This document shows, in pieces, positions 32,330-37,072 of a DNA stretch of 37,072 bases. The notes beneath the pieces are model-generated. The model saw only the letters and a program-made list of their open reading frames with translations. It did not search any database and had not been told where the DNA came from. The stretch lies in the IMG/VR virus record IMGVR_UViG_3300025118_000059, positions 1-37,072 of that record; one strand, written 5' to 3'. The stretch is from a virus. Numbering within the stretch: the first letter of the stretch is position 1; each line of letters begins with the position of its first letter. The translations under genes and the position numbers were made by a program.

Positions 32330-32996
32330 ACCAATCAGTCTCATATTGGGTCTTGCCAGAGTCGATCTGTACGGCACGGGACAAGACGGATTGATATTCA
32401 GCAGCAGCTACAGACACTTGTGTACCACCATCTTCACCACGTTCAGACAAAGCTCTAGTATAAGCACCTAAGATCACTGCTTGTTCATTAACATAGCATT
32501 GGATAGTAGCTGACTGTAGCTTATCTTGTGGTTTAACGATATTAAAGTTAATCTGTCGAGAATCGTTAGGTACAGGCCATAGATCAACAACCATATCTAA
32601 GTTATCGTCAATACCGTTAAACCCGTACTCAGATGCCGCACCTGTAGATTGGTCTGCTGTAGGGAATGCACGTTGGTTCATCTCAACAGAAGAGATTTGC
32701 TTTAAGTGACTACCCGTAGTAGTGTCAATTACATCAAGTACCTTGAAGTTACGATCAGCACCTACTAGACTATAAGACATAGTGTCAGCTAGTGTCTGTA
32801 CACCAGCAGTAACACGTAAGACCTGCCAATCCCAGTACTGCTCTACTTCATATTTAGCATCATTGACTAGTTCACCAATCATCTGTTGGTAGTCAGTGAC
32901 ACCATTAGCCGTAGATAGATTACCACTCCAATCAGCGTCTATCTGATCTTCACGTAACCTACGTAAGACCTCGTTAATAATCTCTCTGTATGTCAT
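32319..32996 (-). CDS. Tail-tubular protein A-like (head-tail adaptor)
   Basis: 225 residues starting MTYREIINEVLRRLREDQID with a GAGAGGA SD. VNDAKYEVEQYWDWQVLRVT near 48-67 and AVILGAYTRALSERGEDGGT near 172-191 follow the T7 gp11 pattern (LVN.A...V...WDW..L). It would form the ring between portal and tail tube. It overlaps the following tube gene by 11 bases. Confidence 0.85.
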   Translation of the reverse strand: MTYREIINEVLRRLREDQIDADWSGNLSTANGVTDYQQMIGELVNDAKYEVEQYWDWQVLRVTAGVQTLADTMSYSLVGADRNFKVLDVIDTTTGSHLKQISSVEMNQRAFPTADQSTGAASEYGFNGIDDNLDMVVDLWPVPNDSRQINFNIVKPQDKLQSATIQCYVNEQAVILGAYTRALSERGEDGGTQVSVAAAEYQSVLSRAVQIDSGKTQYETDWYAN

Positions 32997-32997
32997 A

Positions 32998-33288
32998 TTA
33001 TCCTCTCAGTAGGTAAGCGACAGCGCCTACCATCGTTGCTATGAGTAGACGAATGAACCACTCATTAGTACCTGAAGTCTTTTCCATTCTAGTAGTGTCT
33101 ACAAACAATTCATCCAAAGCATCACTGTGCTTGTTTAGTCTTTTATCGTGATGATCTAATCGTTGTTGTACTGCTACGTGTTTCTCTTCGATACGAGCCA
33201 ATGCTGTTACTACTTCAGACATTTGCTCAACCTTACTCGTTAATCTATCAAGACTATTCTCAAGCCTATCGAACCTCTGTTCAGACAT
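32998..33288 (-). CDS. Coiled-coil protein with C-terminal membrane anchor (96 aa)
   Basis: Begins MSEQRFDRLENSLDRLTSKV, forming heptad coiled coil through about residue 60, then WFIRLLIATMVGAVAYLLRG as a C-terminal membrane segment. This form is common in phage tail/lysis clusters (sometimes called haemolysin XhlA-like), where it is suspected to help lysis. One base from the tail-tubular A start. Confidence 0.65.
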   Translation of the reverse strand: MSEQRFDRLENSLDRLTSKVEQMSEVVTALARIEEKHVAVQQRLDHHDKRLNKHSDALDELFVDTTRMEKTSGTNEWFIRLLIATMVGAVAYLLRG

Positions 33289-33346
33289 TTTATTAAACCC
33301 TTATAGACTACGTCAGCTTCCTTAAAATTTTTTTCTAAATCGTTTA

Positions 33347-33637
33347 TCATTTTTTCATCCCTACTGCACTGCCTGTAAGTATCGCTCCAAAGGCTAAGTG
33401 AAACAAGCCACCACCCATAAGAGTAAAAGGGCTATGCTGTCCAGTAAGTTTCTTCATCAATTCCATTTGAACTAATACATGCTCAGTTGAATCTATTATT
33501 TCCATGAACTGCTCAATGTTAGGTCTATTAAGGCCATACCATACTGGCACAAATAGAAAGTCGTAAAAGCAAATTAAGAGGTAGACAGACAGAGCAGTCC
33601 ATCTCCAAGTCATTGTACTTCTTTCTACTTCAGTCAT
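33347..33637 (-). CDS. Holin candidate (96 aa)
   Basis: The start at 33637 (MTEVERSTMTWRWTALSVYL) overlaps the upstream stop as TAATG; 33613 (MTWRW) is an alternative with a better SD. Two membrane segments, ALSVYLLICFYDFLFVPVWY and GGGLFHLAFGAILTGSAVG, flank a loop with TEHVLVQMELMKKLTGQHS. Size and topology suit a holin, and small membrane proteins on both sides suggest a lysis cassette. No homology signature confirms it. Confidence 0.55.
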   Translation of the reverse strand: MTEVERSTMTWRWTALSVYLLICFYDFLFVPVWYGLNRPNIEQFMEIIDSTEHVLVQMELMKKLTGQHSPFTLMGGGLFHLAFGAILTGSAVGMKK

Positions 33638-33738
33638 TAGCAGACAGCTTCTCTGCACATGGTTACACTAACACCCCATACCATGAAAGTAACTAGAACT
33701 GTTAATCCAAGACCTATCCATACCCACTTGCTGTTCAT
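33637..33738 (-). CDS. Tiny membrane protein of the lysis region (33 aa)
   Basis: ATG at 33738 encodes MNSKWVWIGLGLTVLVTFMV then WGVSVTMCREAVC. One membrane segment and a terminal Cys. GAGGTG provides the SD, and the stop overlaps the holin candidate start (TAATG). It may be a lysis accessory or small tail-associated membrane protein. Confidence 0.6.
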   Translation of the reverse strand: MNSKWVWIGLGLTVLVTFMVWGVSVTMCREAVC

Positions 33739-33761
33739 GTTGCACCTCTACATAACTGATA

Positions 33762-34085
33762 TTAGTCAGCTCCTGTAACCACAATAGAAGCCCAAGGCAT
33801 CCCAGCAACAACGCTAGGCGCTTTCATCTCAGCAATCGCCGCTTCCAGTCGTGCCTCCACAACGTCTTGCTCAACTTTAGTAAACACCCAACCTAATACG
33901 ATATCTTCGGTCAGTGAGTCAAAGTCTGTGGATGCTGGCATAGTCTCAGGGTCAAAGCTAACAGTGCCATAAGCACCCTTGCTAAACTCACCGTCAACAG
34001 CGTCTACGCCATAGTGAACTACAAGCACGTAGTCGTCAGCAGTAGAGCGTTCTAGTTGGTTAATTTTCCAGTTAAATGTGGTCAT
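33762..34085 (-). CDS. Phage tail-region protein (107 aa), DUF7936-like
   Basis: Begins MTTFNWKINQLERSTADDYV and has VVHYGVDAVDGEFSKGAYGT then EDIVLGWVFTKVEQDVVEAR. This TFxWKIxQLER...G..G.VSF pattern recurs in small phage proteins beside tail fibre genes; the family name is from memory and should be checked. Function unknown. GGAG SD. Confidence 0.6.
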   Translation of the reverse strand: MTTFNWKINQLERSTADDYVLVVHYGVDAVDGEFSKGAYGTVSFDPETMPASTDFDSLTEDIVLGWVFTKVEQDVVEARLEAAIAEMKAPSVVAGMPWASIVVTGAD

Positions 34086-34094
34086 TTTTAGCTC

Positions 34095-34334
34095 CTAGGG
34101 CTTCGGATATTTAGCTTTAACGGCTTCAATTCGTGCTTTCCACGCGTCAATGCTGTGGAACATTTCGTCAAGCTGGTCACTCCAACTGCCGTATTCAGAC
34201 AATCGCCCGTCAAGCCACGCTCTAGCATCTTGCTCGGCTTGTGCCGCTTCACCGTCTGCTAGACGTTGGTTGTTTTCGGCTTCCGTCAATTCGATGCGCT
34301 CGCCGTTGACTAATTTAAATACGTTTGTACTCAT
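34095..34334 (-). CDS. Tail-fibre-associated small protein (79 aa)
   Basis: Begins MSTNVFKLVNGERIELTEAE and ends YGSWSDQLDEMFHSIDAWKA then RIEAVKAKYPKP. That C-terminal segment (Y.s...QLDemf.....W...I.avKakyPKP) is found in many small proteins next to phage tail fibres, likely chaperones or fibre-linked subunits. SD GGAG. Confidence 0.65.
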   Translation of the reverse strand: MSTNVFKLVNGERIELTEAENNQRLADGEAAQAEQDARAWLDGRLSEYGSWSDQLDEMFHSIDAWKARIEAVKAKYPKP

Positions 34335-34356
34335 TTTTAATTACTCCAATTCTAAT

Positions 34357-35052
34357 TTATGAATTTGCAATGCCGTACAAAGTGACTCGTCCGCCAGCGG
34401 GGAACCCTCCCGAAGCAGTCGTGCTCATTTTTAGTGCGTCAACGGGAGAAGTTGTGTCACTACTTGGGTCAGTGTTTATTGCGCCATAAACACCAATTGC
34501 CTCAATACTTTTGAACCCATATCCCCAGTGCCCTATACCACCGCTGATTGAATAATACGATTTACCCGTATCAGCAAGTTTGTAGAGGTAAACATACGCA
34601 GACTCAATGCCATTGTTTGTTGATAGTGGAAAGTAACCATTATCATTCTTTGCGTACGGGCCTTGAAATGAGTTGTTGTAATAATCAACACCGTAAGTGG
34701 AATAGCGATACATGCTTGTTGATGTGTCATATGATGATCCACCATCTGTTGAGAAATACATCTTCGGCCCTGACGTATTTCCTGTTGGGAGGCCGGTTAT
34801 TTTCATCACGTATGAGTCGTAAGTGCTGTCGATGTTTGATGTTATTTCAATCGAAGTATCACCACTGGATGTTGTCACTGTACTGAGTGGCACCCAACCG
34901 CCACCACCGCCACCACCACCGGAGATACCCGTAAGACCACTACCATCACCAGAGAATGCGTCTGCAGTCACTGTGCCTGATACGTCTAAATTTCCGCTTG
35001 CATCTTCAACAACAACATCATCTGCCGTTTGTCTTGTGTTTGATTTAGCCAT
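34357..35052 (-). CDS. Second tail fibre protein (231 aa)
   Basis: The N-terminus [20 protein letters not shown] and FSGDGSGLTGI resemble the shaft of the long fibre. A GGGGGGGG linker sits at about 46-53, followed by a Tyr/Ser/Gly-rich globular part (MYRYSTYGVDYYNNSFQGPY) ending GGRVTLYGIANS. Probably a short receptor-binding fibre or a fibre tip. Its GGAG SD lies in the remnant of a fibre chaperone domain just upstream. Confidence 0.75.
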   Translation of the reverse strand: MAKSNTRQTADDVVVEDASGNLDVSGTVTADAFSGDGSGLTGISGGGGGGGGWVPLSTVTTSSGDTSIEITSNIDSTYDSYVMKITGLPTGNTSGPKMYFSTDGGSSYDTSTSMYRYSTYGVDYYNNSFQGPYAKNDNGYFPLSTNNGIESAYVYLYKLADTGKSYYSISGGIGHWGYGFKSIEAIGVYGAINTDPSSDTTSPVDALKMSTTASGGFPAGGRVTLYGIANS

Positions 35053-35054
35053 TG

Positions 35055-35168
35055 TTATATTGCTCCTATAATGAATGCGAGTAACTCTGAGTAACGCACA
35101 CCCATGCGTGTACGCTCTGTGGCGTTCTCTGGGGCTTCTTCAAGAGTATCGAATGTGTCTGTTACTAA
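35055..35168 (-). pseudogene. Remnant of a fibre C-terminal chaperone domain
   Basis: A frame with no start codon except a late ATG reads TDTFDTLEEAPENATERTRM then GVRYSELLAFIIGAI and stops at 35055. The ending matches the last helix of intramolecular chaperone (peptidase S74) domains of tail fibres (ERxGVRYSELLAFII). Two stops separate it from the upstream oxygenase frame. It looks like the leftover 3' end of an older fibre gene. Confidence 0.5.
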
Positions 35169-35183
35169 TCAGGTTTTGGGTAT

Positions 35184-35699
35184 TCAACTGCCCTCTCTTA
35201 CAGTGCGGAAGCCAAAAGCAAACCTAACGCCCTCGCTATAGACACAATGCCACAAGGGGTCATCTTGAATAACCTCAAACTGTCGACAAGTCCATCCAAC
35301 CTTCTCATGGCTGATAACCTTCTCACCTGTTTCCTTGTTAAGATATACGAAAGATCCCGGTTTTGCAGAGAAGCAGTAGTAAGTGCGTATCCCTACAGAG
35401 TCCCCATTAGTGTGCCACTTCATATAAGAATGTGGTGGATACACTATACGATTGGTACATGTAGTCGCTCCAAGAATCTTTCGGGCTTCTTCAACAGCTT
35501 CTACCACCCCATCCTCTCGAGTTAAGTCGATTACAGGACAATGTCCTAAGTATATCTCCGTTGTTGGCAGAGGTTCTGCTAGAACTTTCTCTAGCGTCCA
35601 CCCATTACTGGGAGTTGACCGCCAACTCTTCTCAGTGTCTTTTATGACTTTGTTCAGAATAGCGGTGACTTGGGGGTTTGGTTCAATTAATTTAGCCAT
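35184..35699 (-). CDS. 2OG-Fe(II) oxygenase-like protein (171 aa)
   Basis: Central and C-terminal parts read YMKWHTNGDSVGIRTYYCFS, then GSFVYLNKETGE, GWTCRQFEV, and LWHCVYSEGVRFAFGFR. A proximal His (HTNGD), a distal His about 55 residues later and an Arg that would bind 2-oxoglutarate fit the double-stranded beta-helix dioxygenases known in phages. The acidic metal ligand is displaced (HTN-GD rather than HxD), so activity is uncertain. It lies between the fibre and the second fibre and may modify a structural protein. It overlaps the upstream gene by 8 bases. Confidence 0.6.
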   Translation of the reverse strand: MAKLIEPNPQVTAILNKVIKDTEKSWRSTPSNGWTLEKVLAEPLPTTEIYLGHCPVIDLTREDGVVEAVEEARKILGATTCTNRIVYPPHSYMKWHTNGDSVGIRTYYCFSAKPGSFVYLNKETGEKVISHEKVGWTCRQFEVIQDDPLWHCVYSEGVRFAFGFRTVREGS

Positions 35700-36087
35700 T
35701 TAACAACTCCTGTAAGTCGGCCATCTCTTCTGAATCTATCGCATTATCGTCCGTAATAAGATCTAACTGCTCGTCCGTCAGTATTGGAGATAGTCTCTCA
35801 ATTATACTGTGGAAAAGTTCAGCATCTTTCATAGCTCCAACATTGATTTGGTGGAGTCGTCTAGCTTCCATTTGCGCCTGTAGTTCCTCTTCACTCAGTA
35901 GAAGCATGCCCTCTTTTTCAGAGAATACCCCTGTGTCAAAGTCGTACATTAAAAGTGTAATATTTTCATATTCAGGCGGAGTTTCAGCATGTACTTGTTC
36001 TACATTAGTAGTGAGCATGAAAGTGGGAAAGGGTTCTTCGCCATGACAGTTGTAGCTGCCATCGTCTTTGTTAATTAAAAAATACAT
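35692..36087 (-). CDS. Small acidic fibre-linked protein (131 aa)
   Basis: Begins MYFLINKDDGSYNCHGEEPF with a good GGAG SD and follows the fibre stop by 8 bases. The second half is helical and acidic (MEARRLHQINVGAMKDAELF, DEQLDLITDDNAIDSEEMAD). Genes in this place often encode fibre assembly chaperones. That role is inferred from position. No family recognised. Confidence 0.6.
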   Translation of the reverse strand: MYFLINKDDGSYNCHGEEPFPTFMLTTNVEQVHAETPPEYENITLLMYDFDTGVFSEKEGMLLLSEEELQAQMEARRLHQINVGAMKDAELFHSIIERLSPILTDEQLDLITDDNAIDSEEMADLQELLNG

Positions 36088-36095
36088 TATGACTC

Positions 36096-37072
36096 CTAAG
36101 ATGAAATAGTTCTGTATATGCGGCGAGCATAGTTGTAATAATAAACAGAGTCGCTACCCGAATCTACTCTCGCATGGTAAGTCTCATAGCCCACAGTAAT
36201 AGAAGTAGAGTCGCCTCCTGATGATGCTGCTTGAGCAGAGGAAAGTGCAGATGGGTAGGCATCCCATTGAGTTGTTGCCCCACTGAAATATCCACCCCAG
36301 TGTGTGGTAGAGGGGTATGTTTCATCAGAAGCATCCTTATCACCATCGTGGTAGGAGGCATAAGTAAACCAACTACCATACTGAACTGAACCTAGTAATC
36401 CGCTTATAGATGATGCGTCTGCTGCTGGGCCTTGTGGGCCTGTAGCACCTGTAGCGCCTGTAGCACCTGTAGCGCCTGTTGGGCCTTGAGGGCCTGTATT
36501 AGTTGGTAGGTTGGATAAGGTGGAACCATCGCCATAAAACTCAGTAGCCGTCACTGTGCCTGAGAATTGAGCGTCACCGCTAGAGTCGATGCGCATGCGT
36601 TCTGTGCTGTTAGTGCCGAGAATCAGAGCCTGTTGATAACCAGATTGGACATAAGCCTCTGATTGGCTAGAGCCTATCTCAACCCCATAGCCTGTGCTGG
36701 TATGAAACTCAGCAATTTTACCATCTGCATCGTCTCGCCTAACATCTAGCTTTGCTGTAGGCGAGCTAGTACCAATACCCACATTACCGCTACTATCCAC
36801 CCTGAGTCGTTCAACGCCAGAGGTGGTGAGCTTTAAGTTATCACCAACCGCTCCAATCGTGTTGTAATACCAATTTGAACTTGTGGCATCTTTGAAGCCT
36901 ATGTAGCTACCTGTTGTCGTAGTTTGCGCCGATACACCCACGGAGTCTGAGGTGCAGACGGTTGTAAGGCTTGTACTAGGCGAACTCGTACCAATACCCA
37001 CATTACCGCTGTTATCAATCGTCATCGCATTAGTCCAGCTAATCGCTGAGTCTGCTGTGCCAGATGGGGCTA
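36096..37072 (-). CDS. Long tail fibre protein, distal part (partial, runs off the right edge)
   Basis: The minus-strand frame is open from the right edge (codon boundary at 37070) to a stop at 36096. It begins [20 protein letters not shown], the same sequence as inside the left-hand fibre part. Two [12 protein letters not shown] modules, a LDVRRDDADGKIAEFHTSTG segment, a second collagen-like run ([13 protein letters not shown]) at about 36425-36495 and a Tyr/Ser-rich tip (YHARVDSGSDSVYYYNYARR) follow. No chaperone domain is present at its end. It is the C-terminal portion of the fibre at 1-2139. Confidence 0.85.
   Translation of the reverse strand, partial: APSGTADSAISWTNAMTIDNSGNVGIGTSSPSTSLTTVCTSDSVGVSAQTTTTGSYIGFKDATSSNWYYNTIGAVGDNLKLTTSGVERLRVDSSGNVGIGTSSPTAKLDVRRDDADGKIAEFHTSTGYGVEIGSSQSEAYVQSGYQQALILGTNSTERMRIDSSGDAQFSGTVTATEFYGDGSTLSNLPTNTGPQGPTGATGATGATGATGPQGPAADASSISGLLGSVQYGSWFTYASYHDGDKDASDETYPSTTHWGGYFSGATTQWDAYPSALSSAQAASSGGDSTSITVGYETYHARVDSGSDSVYYYNYARRIYRTISS
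36974..37072. repeat. 99-bp exact repeat at the right end (copy of 222-320)
   Basis: The last 99 bases are identical to 222-320 and lie in the same fibre reading frame, offset by 36,752 bases. The match runs to the final base, so its true length may be greater. It encodes the [12 protein letters not shown]...GIGTSS segment. Confidence 0.95.

Noticed and set aside
33240-33350. 36-codon frame starting MINDLEKNFKEADVVYKGLI on the minus strand
   Set aside because: Its ATG overlaps the holin candidate stop, but it runs 49 bases into the coiled-coil gene out of frame and lacks a clear SD; too weak to call.
1-37072. Terminal direct repeats of a T7-type genome at the window ends
   Set aside because: The repeated 99 bp lies inside the fibre coding frame, and one copy starts 221 bases in from the edge, which fits an assembly break at an internal repeat better than physical genome ends.

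Overview
The window is almost the whole genome of a tailed bacteriophage with podovirus (T7/P22-like) architecture and moderate GC content. It encodes a large terminase, a long portal, a scaffold and coat pair, tail-tubular A-like and B-like proteins, a block of internal virion proteins, a T7-type primase-helicase, a family A DNA polymerase, and a T7-type endonuclease I. I see no RNA polymerase gene, no DNA ligase, no integrase and no tRNA. The combination of no RNA polymerase, a B12-dependent (class II) ribonucleotide reductase, ThyX and PhoH resembles the marine SIO1/cobavirus group (Zobellviridae). That placement is an inference from gene content. The host is probably a marine bacterium that can supply cobalamin.

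Layout. Everything is organised around one control region of about 1.07 kb (8545-9609). Leftward from it runs the late operon: small and large terminase, portal, a small unknown gene, scaffold, coat, a zinc-ribbon protein, a holin-like protein and the long tail fibre, which runs off the left edge. The minus-strand genes at the right end (37072 down to 24635) continue the same transcription unit if the genome is circular or circularly permuted. They are the fibre's distal end, a small fibre-linked gene, a 2OG-Fe(II) oxygenase-like gene, a second fibre, small tail genes, a holin candidate, tail-tubular A and B, a tail-collar protein, three internal virion proteins and a lysozyme-like protein. 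Rightward from the control region (9610-24585) runs the early/replication operon. It starts with about 15 small, tightly coupled, mostly unrecognised genes, then SSB, a nuclease-like protein, ThyX, PhoH, primase-helicase, DNA polymerase, a Cas4-like exonuclease, endonuclease I, a DUF3310 protein and the ribonucleotide reductase. The two arms converge on a bidirectional terminator at 24586-24625.

The control region is the most unusual part. It has a near-perfect extended sigma-70 promoter for the late arm, followed by 7-nt phased TTAA repeats in the leader, and 22-bp tandem repeats. On the early side lie two tandem sequences that match the sigma-54 (-24/-12) promoter consensus exactly, with TGT-N10-ACA palindromes upstream. 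A second strong sigma-70 promoter sits in front of SSB inside an inverted repeat.

The ends of the window fall inside the repetitive fibre gene. The last 99 bases are identical to 222-320. Joining the window end to end creates an in-frame stop in the fibre, whereas joining at the repeat gives an uninterrupted 931-residue fibre and a 36,752-bp circle. Positions 1-221 are then an extra or alternative fibre segment.
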